From NCBI GenBank assembly GCA_022496805.1, contig CM040085.1:50807811-50871810 (forward strand): a stretch of DNA of 64,000 nt. The letters are read 5' to 3'. The position numbers were made by a program, and so were the translations under genes. This DNA comes from Pohlia nutans (taxonomy: Eukaryota > Streptophyta > Bryopsida > Bryales > Mniaceae). The notes beneath the pieces are model-generated. The model ran no database searches. It was not told where the DNA came from and was given only the letters and a program-made list of their open reading frames with translations. Below, piece after piece: positions 20,293-30,628 of the stretch. Within the stretch, counting starts at the first letter, position 1, and every line of letters starts with the position of its first letter.

Positions 20293-20907
20293 ATGGTCCA
20301 ATTGGAATTATTCGGTAATTCTCTCACCGAGAAAGAGTCGAATTGGTTTGCATACTATAGACGGATACATCCTACTAATACAATGCAGGAGGTATTTACC
20401 GCATTCAAAAAGCGCTACCGAACCATCAAAACCGACGACCAAATGTATATCCAATTTCGAACAATCAACCAGCAACCAAAGGAATCTGTCGATGATTACG
20501 CCGAACGTCTCCAGCAACTAGCGGACAATCTAACAGTACCTCCAGATGATATGTTCATGTTGAGCAATTTTCGCGCCGGCTTATTAGAATATCTGCAGGT
20601 AGCCACCGTCGGACTCCAACGAGACACATTTTCCGAAACGGTGGACTCGGCACGAACAACAGAAGAAGGTCTACCCCAACCACGAACACCACCGACTAGT
20701 ACCGGAGACAACCACCGACATAACCTGAAGTGTACCGGCTGCGGTCGTATGGGACATGAATGGGGGACTTGTTACTGCAACCTGACCAGCGACTACGGGA
20801 AGAAAACCGCTACGGCTTCCATCCATCAGATTCAACCACAGCCAGCACCATCTCTGGTAAGTACCAAAAACCGACATACTTCTCATAGTATAACCCCAGT
20901 ACAGTGA
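20293..20907 (+). CDS. Gag capsid-like protein of element B
   Basis: A 204-codon frame with the Ty3-like gag core (Phe-Gly-Asn-Ser-Leu-Thr-Glu, Tyr-Ala-Glu-Arg-Leu-Gln-Gln-Leu-Ala, Phe-Arg-Ala-Gly-Leu-Leu) and a CCHC knuckle near residue 150. It stops at TGA 20905-20907, where element D has Arg (CGA). The same frame then continues into a second knuckle and a further stop near 21016 before the protease frame, so the original Gag was longer. Confidence 0.7.
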   Translation: MVQLELFGNSLTEKESNWFAYYRRIHPTNTMQEVFTAFKKRYRTIKTDDQMYIQFRTINQQPKESVDDYAERLQQLADNLTVPPDDMFMLSNFRAGLLEYLQVATVGLQRDTFSETVDSARTTEEGLPQPRTPPTSTGDNHRHNLKCTGCGRMGHEWGTCYCNLTSDYGKKTATASIHQIQPQPAPSLVSTKNRHTSHSITPVQ

Positions 20908-21063
20908 TATCCATGCAATATATGTGGATCCCTTGAACATCCGGGACATCGTTGTCCACTTTTATTAGATGAGGATGTTAAAAAAGCCATACAAAGCAAA
21001 CTACCTACCCTATCATGACCCTCGGTAGTCATCACCGATGTCCATACTATAGATGTCCTTCAC

Positions 21064-21753
21064 ATGGGCCCTCGCACTCGGAGCCAGACACAGCCTCCAG
21101 ACTCGGTAATTTCAAACAGTCCTACCGAAGCTCCTCGACCGACCAAGGCACTGGATTGGCGGAACGAAGAACAACTGCGCGAAGAAATGGTCAGGACGGT
21201 CTGTGAACTACAAGACCTCTCGGCATTGGAGTCACCATCACCCCGCGACACTCCAACCGCTCCGACCAGCACCATGGATATATACAAAACTATCCTTCAA
21301 CAAATTCAATCACAAACCATCCATGTCAGTCTACAAAACCTTATGACTATAGCACCTAAGATTACCGACCACCTCCACCGCCATCTCGAACAGATAAATC
21401 CGACAAATATCCCAGTTACCAGGGAACCAACAGTGGAAGTCCATTCGGTAGTAGCGATAGACCGACACATACCAATCATCTCAGCCAAAATTGGGAATCA
21501 TCAATTACATGATGTCCTGTTGGATGGAGGATCGGGAGTAAATGTCATCACCGAAACCGAGCAACGAAGACTTGGACTACCGAACCCAACACCGGCACCT
21601 TTTAAATTATGGATGGCCGATAGTTCCCTCGTCCAACCCCTGGGCTTACTCAGGGACATCACGATCTTCATCCACGGTATTCCCTATATCATTATTCTCA
21701 CCGTAATTTTCTTGCAAAGATGTCAATTCGGCGTATACATTATTGCTCGGTAG
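21064..21753 (+). pseudogene. Gag C-terminus and protease of element B
   Basis: Linker with Gly-Pro-Arg-Thr-Arg-Ser-Gln, then the retropepsin domain with Leu-Leu-Asp-Gly-Gly-Ser-Gly-Val-Asn near residue 155. Near 21706 an extra base shifts the frame, so the conserved Leu-Leu-Gly-Arg-Pro-Trp end is lost and the protease is probably inactive. Confidence 0.7.
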
Positions 21754-21811
21754 ATCATAGCTCAGGGACGCCCGAGTCATTCATGATTGGGCTCACGACA
21801 CCATACAGATT

Positions 21812-22426
21812 ATGGATAATGGTACCACCCAAACAGTACGGATTAACCAGGCGTTAGGTTTTGAAACCATGACTCCTGATGCTCTTGTCTGCTACAACTA
21901 CGTGGAAGACTCTACCGACAACGAAAAACTCATTCTACCCCAAGCAGAAGAGTTTCTCCTTCCAATTGGAACATTGGTCATTGACGACTGGTACCACGGA
22001 AACACTACAGAACTCTCCTTCCCAACCATAACCCATACGGAAGGTAACATGCTAGTTGCTACCATACCAATTCAGGATACCAAGTCGTACCCAGCTACCA
22101 AACCGATATCGTCTTCGACTCGATCTACTACCCCAATACGACAACCGACCTCGTTTACCGAACACGACACCACAGCCGTCACCACAACAGCACAGCCACC
22201 ACCGAAAAGGTCGCTAAGACATACCGAACCGACCACCCCGTTATCACCGAGGCAGAAACCGTACCAAGCTCCAGGTTCGGCAGTATACAACCCTAACGCG
22301 CCGCCACCCTCCCAACCTAGTTTGTACCCCCCTACTCCACTTCTCTATACTCCCCCACTCTATTCACTCATTTCCTTGTACACCTCTACATGCTTGCCTC
22401 CACGGTTCTCTCCCCTTCTCGGTTAG
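21812..22426 (+). pseudogene. Post-protease segment of element B fused to unrelated sequence
   Basis: The first 75 residues or so match the D segment downstream of protease (Cys-Tyr-Asn-Tyr-Val-Glu, Pro-Ile-Gly-Thr-Leu). After about 22050 the match ends and the frame becomes Thr/Pro/Ser-rich. This marks the deletion that removed RT, RNase H and integrase from B. Confidence 0.6.
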
Positions 22427-22629
22427 CTCTCAGCCTCCGCCCTCCATCTCCGTCTCCCTCTCTTCTTCTCCGGCAACCACGACCGGTAGCTACAGTTCAC
22501 CGCCACCGACATAATCGACCGAGGCGAATAGCGCAGATTAGTGTTCGTCCTCCTTCTTGCTCGATAGCCCCTCTTTCTTCCACCTTCCGAGAGAAAAGGC
22601 GAGGAACTCCTCGTGTGCGTTTTTGCAGG

Positions 22630-23655
22630 ATGACAGGTCAGAAGAAAACTCCAGTCGAAAGTCGCCGTGGAAGCTCATCCCGCGGTAACCCGATCGGACC
22701 AAACTGGAAGGAGTTCACGTGCCTACCGCTCAAACACATGGTTGCCTGGCAAGCATTCGCCACCACCCATCCAGACGAACGCGCGTGGATTCACCGAGTC
22801 GGCCTTGAAGATTTCGTCAGCCTACCGTGGGGTCAACCAATCCGCAAGGATGTCGTGGAGAATTTCATAAACACCGCGCACAACACCAAACAACAGTCAA
22901 TCATCGGCGAAGTGATCGGGAGAGTCTACATTATCACCCTGGAAGACATCACCAAAGTTCTCCGACTACCGATTGGCACGACTACCGAAGTGAACTCCAA
23001 CCCGGATCCGGAGAAGTTCAAATACTGGAGCATCGGTCTCGACGGGCATGAAGCTCTTCACCGACCCAACACCGACGGTTACAGTGTTTCATTGGGACCG
23101 GCGGAGTTACGACCTCGGAAGTACGCTTTACTCCAATCAATCTACTTCAAGAGGAAGCAGTCCTATACATCCACACAGTGCCTCCGTGAGATACTCACGG
23201 CCAATGAACTCTCTCTTACGACTACCGGAGCATCTTGGAACTGGGCTCTCTTTATGCTCGGACAACTTCAGAAGGACCTCGCCACCATCCAGAGCGGCCA
23301 TTCTCCACTAAGTCTCTCAACAGAAATTTGGGACAAGCTCCTCCGAGCACAAGAAGCCGCCGACACAACAACCGAACCAGCAGCACCGGTAACTGTTCCG
23401 ATACCAACCACAACAGCAGCACCAGGACTAGTAACAAGCACCGCCAACCGCACTCCACCTTCCCCAACACCAAGACGTGTACATCGATACGAACTACCAA
23501 AGCAGCAGACGTCACTACCCCTCTTTTCGACGTTTCCCAACTTAGGCATCGCGTCTAGACTCTGCAGTCACATCACACCGACACCCACGACTTCCAAACG
23601 CAAGCACCGACTCGACCTTACCAACGCCCTCAACGAATTTGGCAGGAATTCCTGA
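22630..23655 (+). CDS. Extra retrotransposon ORF, plant-mobile-domain-like, 341 aa (element B)
   Basis: An intact frame; the ATG follows a TTTTTGCAG acceptor-like site, and the frame is open upstream to 22390. Residues 25-130 contain Trp-Ile-His-Arg-Val-Gly-Leu, then Tyr-Ile-Ile-Thr-Leu-Glu-Asp-Ile-Thr-Lys and Leu-Arg-Leu-Pro-Ile-Gly, which recalls the plant mobile domain ('tLeDv...LGLpv.G'). The tail is Pro/Thr-rich. Plant mobile domains are known both in retrotransposons and in host silencing proteins (MAIL1 group), so the ORF could be a captured gene; the family assignment is pattern-based only. The same ORF, broken, is in element A, so it is a stable component of the family rather than a one-off capture. 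Confidence 0.55.
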   Translation: MTGQKKTPVESRRGSSSRGNPIGPNWKEFTCLPLKHMVAWQAFATTHPDERAWIHRVGLEDFVSLPWGQPIRKDVVENFINTAHNTKQQSIIGEVIGRVYIITLEDITKVLRLPIGTTTEVNSNPDPEKFKYWSIGLDGHEALHRPNTDGYSVSLGPAELRPRKYALLQSIYFKRKQSYTSTQCLREILTANELSLTTTGASWNWALFMLGQLQKDLATIQSGHSPLSLSTEIWDKLLRAQEAADTTTEPAAPVTVPIPTTTAAPGLVTSTANRTPPSPTPRRVHRYELPKQQTSLPLFSTFPNLGIASRLCSHITPTPTTSKRKHRLDLTNALNEFGRNS

Positions 23656-23825
23656 CCTCGAACCGACCGTGGTGGCGACTCCTCCTCTACACACCGATCC
23701 TCTCAGCACCCTCCGTCCTCGGCACCGAATCAGTCACCGAATCGCTCATCCTTGTCACCACCACAGATCATTGTACACTCCCTACCGAGACCACTCCACC
23801 TACCGGTTTCCAAGCTTCTGAACAG

Positions 23826-24739
23826 ATGCCACCACCCCGGACTTCGGTTCCTCACGCAACGGAGCATACCGAACCTCCGAATACTCGGCTCCATGGCCCT
23901 CGGAACTTGTTTCAAAATGTCTGCTTTCTTCAACGCACAACAGACAGGCTGACAGAGGTACTTACCGAGGTCCAAACACAAGTTCAACGACTCACCATCT
24001 CCGACCCGGCAGTACATCAACGCCAACTTGAGAACGCCCAAAAGCGGATTACCGAGCTGGAGGGACAACTCGACACCTCCAAAAACGAAGCCCGACAACA
24101 TGCTACCGACCTCGCTAGAATTTGAGAAGACCGTGAACGTGCACGCACCGAGGTCACCGACCTGACTCAGCAATTACAAGCCCAAGGAACTCTCTTAATT
24201 GCCGCCCAAACCGAAAGCGAGCAGCTCAGAGCCGACACAGCGGAACACAGAGTCACCATCCCCTCTCTCCGGCAGGCTTTACAAACCGAGACGAACCACC
24301 GCGCAACCGTCACCACCGAACTGGAGCATCTAGTTACCGAATACAACTCGCTGCACAACCAAGACAGGACATCGAGACGGCACTGCACAACACCTACCGA
24401 ATGCTTAACCAGTACCGACAGGCACATCCGGATTTTATTCCGCAACCTCCATCACCGAAATCTACCGACACCAACATTATCAACCCCGTCACGACAGAAC
24501 ACGACCCCATCCAAGCTCCCCCACTACCGACGGAGAGCTTTGACTCCCTCTTCAGGGATTCATTTGATGGCCGTGAATTACTCAGCCCCCTCACGCAAGG
24601 AAATATCAGTGCACCAGACACCAGGACGCCCAACCATCCTCGGTACAACACACCGAATATCGAGGAGCCTACCGGATCAGAGGACAAAGGGTTTCGGGTG
24701 TCTCGCACCATCACTAGGCAAACCGACCCTACAGTGTAA
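23826..24739 (+). pseudogene. Coiled-coil ORF of element B
   Basis: Residues 45-95 of the first open part (23826-24125) have a heptad pattern (Ile-Thr-Glu-Leu-Glu-Gly-Gln-Leu). A TGA at 24123 and a later frameshift separate it from the tail at 24401-24739, which shares Thr-Asp-Thr-Asn-Ile-Ile and Pro-Leu-Pro-Thr-Glu with element A. Role unknown. Confidence 0.5.
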
Positions 24740-24790
24740 AAATCCCTCCAGTATCTCTCAATTAGACAAGTTCCAGGTGTGAACTTGGTT

Positions 24791-24804
24791 TAGAGGGGGG
24801 ATAG
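24791..24804 (+). other. Polypurine tract of element B
   Basis: TTAGAGGGGGGATAG-type purine run immediately before the 3' LTR; the standard plus-strand primer position. The same tract precedes the element A LTR. Confidence 0.7.
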
Positions 24805-25207
24805 TGTTAACCGTAATTTAGGAGTTATCGGTAGAGCCACTGATCTGAGTCTTACATGGGTAATTTTCCAAGTTACCCCAGTAGGTAGATCTAGCAGACA
24901 CTGTTTACCGAACTGACCTAACTGTCAGATCTGGTTGTACTATGGTATAAAAGCAATAGAGCCAACCCCATTGGCACGCCTCATTTTTCCTAGACGATTG
25001 ATTTCTTGTGAGATTGATTCTTTTCTACCGAGCAATCTTTTTATGTATTCTTGATAGGGTCTGATTAACTTATTGTATCTTAGTTCCGAGATAATCGACC
25101 TAGTCTTTAGTGTTCGAGTGTCTAGCCTGCTAGCTTTCTTCTCCTCAGTAGTTATTAAACTCTCAATATTCATTACCGAATAGGTATTTTACCAAGAGGA
25201 ACTACCA
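24805..25207 (+). repeat. 3' LTR of element B
   Basis: 403 bp, same length and ends as the 5' LTR, followed by the target duplication ACGAC. Confidence 0.95.
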
Positions 25208-26208
25208 ACGACCTCGACAAACTTTTGCAAGCCGGCTTCATCGAACCAGTCGACCACGCCACCTGGTTGTCACCAATCGTCGTAATACCGAAGAAAAATG
25301 GAAAACTCCGGATCTGTGTGGACTTCCGACGCCTCAACAAAGCAACCAAGAAGGACCCGTACCTGCTACCGTTTACAAACGAGGTACTCGACTCGGTAGC
25401 AAGACATGAAATGTACTCCTTCCTGGATGGTTTCTCCGGCTATCATCATATCAAGATTGCCCCGGAAGACCGCCACAAGACAACATTAATTACCGACTAG
25501 GGCGCTTTTGTTTGGATCGTAATGCCGTTCGGCTTGAAGAACGCTCCCCCAACATACCAGCGCGCCGTCAGCCAAGCCTTCAAAGAATATCTCGGTGATT
25601 TCATGAAACTCTTCCTTGACAATTTTAGCGTGTATAGTACTACGGAGACACATCTTGATAAGCTCCAGAAGTATTTTACGAAATGCCGAGAGTTCGGTAT
25701 TAGTCTTAACCCCAAGAAATGTTGTTTTTTAGTACGATCAGGCGTTATTCTTGGTTACGTGGTTTCCTCTGAAGGAAAATTCCCCGACCCCAAGAAGATT
25801 GAGGCCCTTATCACAATGCCTCGTCCACGCAACATCAAAGACATCCAAGTCTTCAACGGATTGGCACAATTCAACAGATGTTTTATCCGAGACTACGCAA
25901 ACATTATGGCTCCAATCACTGCGCTTACTCGGAAGGATGAGCCGTGTACCTGGACTACCGAGTGCGGCAAGGCATGTACCGATATAAAAAAGCATTACGT
26001 AAACGCTCCCATTCTCATTGCCGTCAATTGGAAGCTGGAGTTTTACATTCACACGGATGCTTCCGACCTCGCGGTGGGAGCAATGCTGGCCCAGAATTTT
26101 ACCGGAAAAATCGACCAACCCATCGTCTATGCATCACAATTACTTAGCCGCGCTGAAAAGAATTATACGACTACCAAGCTCGAAGCATTCAACGACGCTA
26201 GTTTGTGA
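25208..26208 (+). pseudogene. Reverse transcriptase and start of RNase H (element D, right part)
   Basis: Contains Phe-Ile-Glu-Pro-Val, Leu-Arg-Ile-Cys-Val-Asp-Phe-Arg-Arg-Leu-Asn, Met-Pro-Phe-Gly-Leu-Lys-Asn-Ala-Pro and RNase H Thr-Asp-Ala-Ser. A TAG at 25498-25500 replaces the Trp expected before Gly-Ala-Phe. The catalytic YxDD-type motif reads Phe-Leu-Asp-Asn (25612-25623), so the second Asp is changed. The frame ends in RNase H at 26208 and integrase is missing. The enzyme is dead here; the intact ancestor would have copied the element RNA. Confidence 0.85.
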
Positions 26209-26244
26209 GCAGTGAGCAGTGAGCGGTGAGCGGTGAGCAGTGAG
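26205..26244. repeat. GTGAGCR minisatellite
   Basis: Five to six tandem 7-bp units GTGAGCA/G sit exactly where the element D frame ends, marking the truncation point. Confidence 0.85.
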
Positions 26245-26695
26245 GCACAGAATTTAGAGCGGTGAGATCCGATTTGACTTCGTCAAATACACTAAATTTA
26301 GAAAATATTCAAATATTCATCTATTTTTAGGGATTGTAGGGACCCATTACCACGGAATATTTATCCCCTATGACCGCGGAATGGGGCATGGAGAAGTGAA
26401 AAATATTGCTAGAACGGTCTCGTATTAAGGCATTGCAAGGGAAAGAAAATTTAGTACCATCATGATATACGGAATAGAAGCTTGGAGTATTAGGGTTGAC
26501 TTAGGAAGATACCAAAGTTAGGATAGATGATGGTGGTTTAGGGTAGAAAACACAAAATGAAGAGTGGAAGTAATACATGCACCGTACACATAAAACTCGT
26601 AAGAGAAGTAGTGGCCCTTTTAGTCTCACTACCAAAATCAATTCTGGTCATCATAATCAAAAAACATCAATAATTGCCCCTAGAAATGCCATATC
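26245..26695. other. Spacer between element D and the MULE relic
   Basis: No coding or repeat signal recognised. The right end could include the 3' untranslated part of the minus-strand MULE gene. Confidence 0.3.
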
Positions 26696-28771
26696 CTAAG
26701 AAGTCGAGGGGGCCAAGAGCCCACTTTGGAGGATGCACTTCACTTCATTGAAACTGAAACTGGGAGCGTGGATGAAGTAGTCTACCTCGGGATCAAGACC
26801 ACATACTTCAATGAAGACAAAGTAAAGATGCTTGCAATTGGCCCAGTGGCCACGCTTTCCGAGAGCCTTGGTGGCCATCTCCTTGAAATAAGGGCAGGTG
26901 CAGTCCGGCAACTGAGATATAGTCAAATAGTATTGCTGAACAGTTGGTGGAGTGCCGGAATCAAGGGTGACGATGCATCCGAGGGCTGGAGCTGGGATCA
27001 TGCTGACCTTTTGAACTTGGCCCTTTAGAGTGAGGGCGGAAGCACAAATTATTGGAATGGCGCGTTGTGGGCGCCTTCATATTGCGACGGATGTTCTTGC
27101 CGGACCTCCGTTTTGGGAACTCATCCGGGTACGCTGGGGTAACATACGCAGCCAGGTCCACAGGAAGGTGTTGATTAGTGAAGAGCCTCCTCGGTGAGAT
27201 ATCTTCGCGTTGGGGAAGACGGAACCCAGCATCTTCTAATTGCAACACCTCCTTCCGGGTGAGATTAGTGCCGATCTTGACAGGCCAGATGTCCGGGACT
27301 TCAGGCCTAGATATAACCCACTTTCGACGGGTCCCCTTCACACATCTCTCAATATCATCTTTGCAGAAGAAGAATTGCATGCACTCCGTCTTGTTCTTCC
27401 GATAATTATTCATCATGCTCGTGTACATTGGTGCAGCAGTGCTCTTTCCATCCTGAACTATACGAGTTGTACACTTCTTCTTCGTCACAGCTTGTTGGGC
27501 AAAGCAGGCCTTTGCGGATTTAGGTGGCAGTCGAGCGATATGTCATTCAGTTTCATCGCAGGCGGTTTCTTGAACTGCAGTAACGTGGTGCGCCTTCCCC
27601 GTAGGAGTGGTGGCGGTCATCTGTCTTGGAACTTCTGGGACGAGAGAGTCGGTCGGAGAGACTTGTAGTGAAGTAGGAGAATCAATGATTACGGTTGAGG
27701 TCCTACTAGACCTCGTTTGCACACGTGGGCGCGAGATAGATATCTTATCATGCCTATGCGAGTCGAATTCGGAACCAAGTGGAACGTCAGCCTTTTGCTT
27801 CAATGACAAGAAGACCTCCTCACCTTCTAAGTGCGGCGTTCTGGTGCAAAAATCCTCGGCTCCGGGCATCTTTGACATTGCTTCGTGGAGGGACTTGGTG
27901 CTGCCAGTAATTTCAGACGAGCGTTGCGCTGTCCTCAACCTGAGTTCTTCCTTTGATGGACTTGTTCCTGCTCTGTCGCCCTTTAGGTACTGGTAATAGG
28001 CAACACACTGCATAAAAGCACGGACAAAGTCATCAACGGTTGCGACGAATAGATCTTTGCCTCTGTCGCCCGACTGCTGCAACCACTTGTTGTGTACAGT
28101 TTCCGCCAAGTTGCAGGAAGGCATTTCAGTTAGTTCGCTTTCAGAGAGGTCCTGCAAAGAAGGGGGAAATGAGTTTGGCTAGTGATAGTTCACAAAGAAA
28201 GGATTGAATTTTAGATCAATATGCTGCGGAGAAATACATGTAGGGGAGAGTAAAGAAGTAGTTCAGGAAATACCAGTTGCATGAATCCTCCCCATTGGCG
28301 GTATCTAAAGTGCCAGAATGCAAGCCAAAGTTCGAGGCGGGAGAGGCCATCCTCCAAAGTCGTTCCTTCGGAAAGCCACCAAGCTCGTATGGCCAAGTAG
28401 CAGCTCTCTGCTTCGGCAAGGGTCCTGGCATTCTTGTGCTGCTAGCAGAGCATACGATGCTGATCTTGAAGGTCTGGTCGAATATGGGCCTTAGTGTGCT
28501 TCTCCAAAGATTGCGTCCAATGGAATAGACAAGTTCTCTCCTTGTTTTCCATAGGGACAGATGCATCGCCGCTTCCATAAACAACCCGAATAGAATTCCA
28601 GTTGCCCTGGGCACTGTCGGCCATGAAACCCTTGAAATTAGGGCTAGGGATGTCATGTCGAGCCATCACTGCGTTCAGATTGTTCCAAACGACAGTTTGT
28701 GCAGCACTATCCTCCGATTGCATGTCACAAACTGCAATTGTCATAACATGACAGTAGGTAGCAGGGTACAT
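26696..28771 (-). pseudogene. Mutator-like (MULE) transposase relic with SWIM zinc finger
   Basis: Read on the minus strand: a transposase-like block (Phe-Met-Ala-Asp-Ser-Ala-Gln-Gly-Asn-Trp, Cys-Leu-Phe-His-Trp-Thr-Gln-Ser-Leu) at 28650-28480; TAG at 28442-28444; then Phe-Trp-His-Phe-Arg-Tyr-Arg-Gln-Trp-Gly-Gly. After an intron-like gap the frame resumes at 28157, has a TGA at 27543-27545 and a frameshift near 27045. It ends in a SWIM-type finger, Cys-Thr-Cys-Pro-Tyr-Phe ... Asn-Cys-Lys-His, near 26905-26850. The order transposase then SWIM is that of Mutator-like elements. The catalytic N-terminal half is missing or beyond 28771. Not functional. Confidence 0.65.
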
Positions 28772-28775
28772 TCAC

Positions 28776-29120
28776 AGTAACACGACCCAAGGAAACTGTA
28801 ACCAGTGATTAATTTAACAAATTGTTAAGCAATAATCTTATCATTTGAATTGATAATGCAATATAAATTAGTAACTACATATGATATATGTCATTATACA
28901 ATATACTAAAGTTTGACGATGTTTGGGATGTTATTAGTACTCCAAAACGACTAAAATATGGTCGTAACCAGTCGTTAATAACGACTAAAATGTGCTAAAA
29001 TGTTCAAAACATGTTGCAAAATGTCCTTAAATTTTTCAAATACCTACATAAATTGAAGATATTATTTTCTAAGCACTCATCAAGAGTCGTTATAACTGGG
29101 CGGGGTTGGGTCGTGTTACT
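28776..29120. mobile_element. 345-bp MITE with perfect 15-bp terminal repeats
   Basis: AGTAACACGACCCAA at 28776-28790 is the exact inverse of TTGGGTCGTGTTACT at 29106-29120. Both outer flanks read CAC, a possible 3-bp target duplication, but the right CAC is also the first three bases of the CACTA element. The interior is AT-rich with CGACTAAAATRTG-type repeats and no ORF. Family unknown. Confidence 0.6.
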
Positions 29121-29275
29121 CACTACTAGGGTGAACAAAGAGTAGCCACGTGTGGGAAACCACGTTTCGTGAAAGAAAACCACGTTTGTGGACTATTCTG
29201 GTGAAGTGAGGATTTGGAAAAATTAAGCTACGTTTGATTGGAAAAGACCACGTTTCAGGGAGCGCAGCAGTTCCC
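29121..29275 (+). repeat. Left terminal and subterminal repeats of the CACTA element
   Basis: 17-bp terminal repeat followed by CCACGT at about 29146, 29160, 29181 and 29250 and a related CTACGTTT near 29228. In En/Spm such subterminal repeats bind TnpA. Confidence 0.75.
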
Positions 29276-29413
29276 GAACGTTCCCAAAGCCAATCTCCTA
29301 CTGGTAACATAAGAACGTACTAGAGGCAGAGGCAACCAGAAGCTTTTGGAATTGCAATACAATTTTATTTTCAATGATTGTATAACATAACCAGTAGGAT
29401 TTACAATATTTAC

Positions 29414-29866
29414 TTATGAAGTGTTTTGTTTTGTCTCTGCCCCTTTTAGGCATGCAAGAGTTTTAGAATCATCCTGGGGCTCTAGATCCCACAGGTAATA
29501 CCCTAAGTATTTCTGTGGAAGAGGACCTATTTTTACAGGACTCGCAATAATTTTATCACACCTCCAGTACAACTTCCTCTCCCCAAAGTTTAGCAAATGG
29601 TCAAACCACTCTTCCGACAAATCTATCAATTGATACCATGATCTACTGACGAGCCTAAGGTTCAACATTCCTGACAACCTGCCAAGTCGATCTGCAGCCA
29701 GGTGTTTATAAAGAATGGGCCAAATTTTTTTGGAGACATCACTGTTCTTGACATCTGCCATTGGGAAGTACTCCGGATTGGGTCCATAGATCCTTCTCTT
29801 CTTGTTGCAGTGCCACTCCATTTCGCAATTCAAGTGCAATCGAGGTCCACAGAACGTGCTCTGAAA
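29414..29866 (-). CDS. F-box-like protein carried inside the CACTA element
   Basis: The frame begins after an acceptor (TTTCTTAATTGCAG) and runs about 150 codons to a stop. It holds an F-box-like stretch: Lys-Lys-Ile-Trp-Pro-Ile-Leu, then Leu-Arg-Leu-Val-Ser-Arg-Ser-Trp, followed by Trp-Phe-Asp-His-Leu. F-box proteins recruit substrates to SCF ubiquitin ligases. The domain is short and the call is by pattern. A GC-richer block at 30290-30510 could be its untranslated first exon. Position just inside the left terminus suggests a captured host gene, as is known for CACTA elements. No stop codon breaks it, so it may be expressed. Confidence 0.45.
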   Translation of the reverse strand, partial: FQSTFCGPRLHLNCEMEWHCNKKRRIYGPNPEYFPMADVKNSDVSKKIWPILYKHLAADRLGRLSGMLNLRLVSRSWYQLIDLSEEWFDHLLNFGERKLYWRCDKIIASPVKIGPLPQKYLGYYLWDLEPQDDSKTLACLKGAETKQNTS

Positions 29867-30628
29867 CTGCAATTAAGAAAGGGTCATCAGTAATTTGGGA
29901 ATTGAGAGAATTTGGGAATTATGGGTCCTAAGCTACTATTGAATGGAATCCTGCTGAGAATCAAAACAAAATCCGATCGCATAAATTACGAAAGAAAATT
30001 GGAAGCTGACTAACATTCTAGTGTAAAAGGATCACAATTGCCACGGATCTAATTGATAACCTCAAAACTGGCACAAGTCCTAAAGAAGAACAGTACAGCT
30101 CTACAATTAAATCCACAAAATGAATAACAATTGCAAAGAAAAAAGAGGGGTGTGAAGAAGAGAAGGGCTTGGAAACGAAACAGCCGAATTGAATATTAAT
30201 CAAGCTAGGACCCAAATTGCGAGTGCAAACAACGAATTAGAACCGCATGCAAGGAATTGGAAATGAGATCCTAAATTCTGAATTTGTGAGAAGCGGTTTA
30301 GGAAGTGGAGGAGCCGAAATGGTCTGCATTCAGCGGTTTTAGAGTGCATTCAGCCGAATTGGTAACTGCTCCCCGGAGTGTATGAAGAACAAAGATAAAA
30401 GATGCAGAGTACCGAGTTGCAGCAGAAGTCGCGTCGAGTTTAGCGTCGCCTAAAACAAATGGCTCTGTCCTGAGACGTCCTCTACAATGTGTGTACTTAA
30501 AGCACAATTTCCCTCGCTAATCCTCCCACCGAAACGTGCCTCTCCCGCCGAAAGAAGCTACTGTGGGCAATGACCGTTGAATACAGCTTACACAAGTAAT
30601 ATTAGACATGACTATCCAGACGTTGGAA

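Larger units (their letters stand above)
18813..25207 (+). mobile_element. LTR retrotransposon element B, complete, nested, lacks polymerase
   Basis: A 6395-bp element with two 403-bp LTRs that I estimate at about 97% identical, TG...CA ends, a primer-binding-like TTTGGCGACC, a purine tract AGAGGGGGGATAG before the 3' LTR, and target duplications ACGAC at 18808-18812 and 25208-25212. Inside are gag, protease, a PMD-like ORF and a coiled-coil ORF. Similarity to D stops near 22050, before RT; no RT, RNase H or integrase motif occurs before the 3' LTR. It is therefore a non-autonomous element that would have needed enzymes in trans. Confidence 0.93.

Noticed and set aside
22630..23655. Envelope-like protein of a retrovirus-type element
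   Set aside because: No signal peptide or membrane segment is seen; the PMD-like pattern is a better, though unproven, match.
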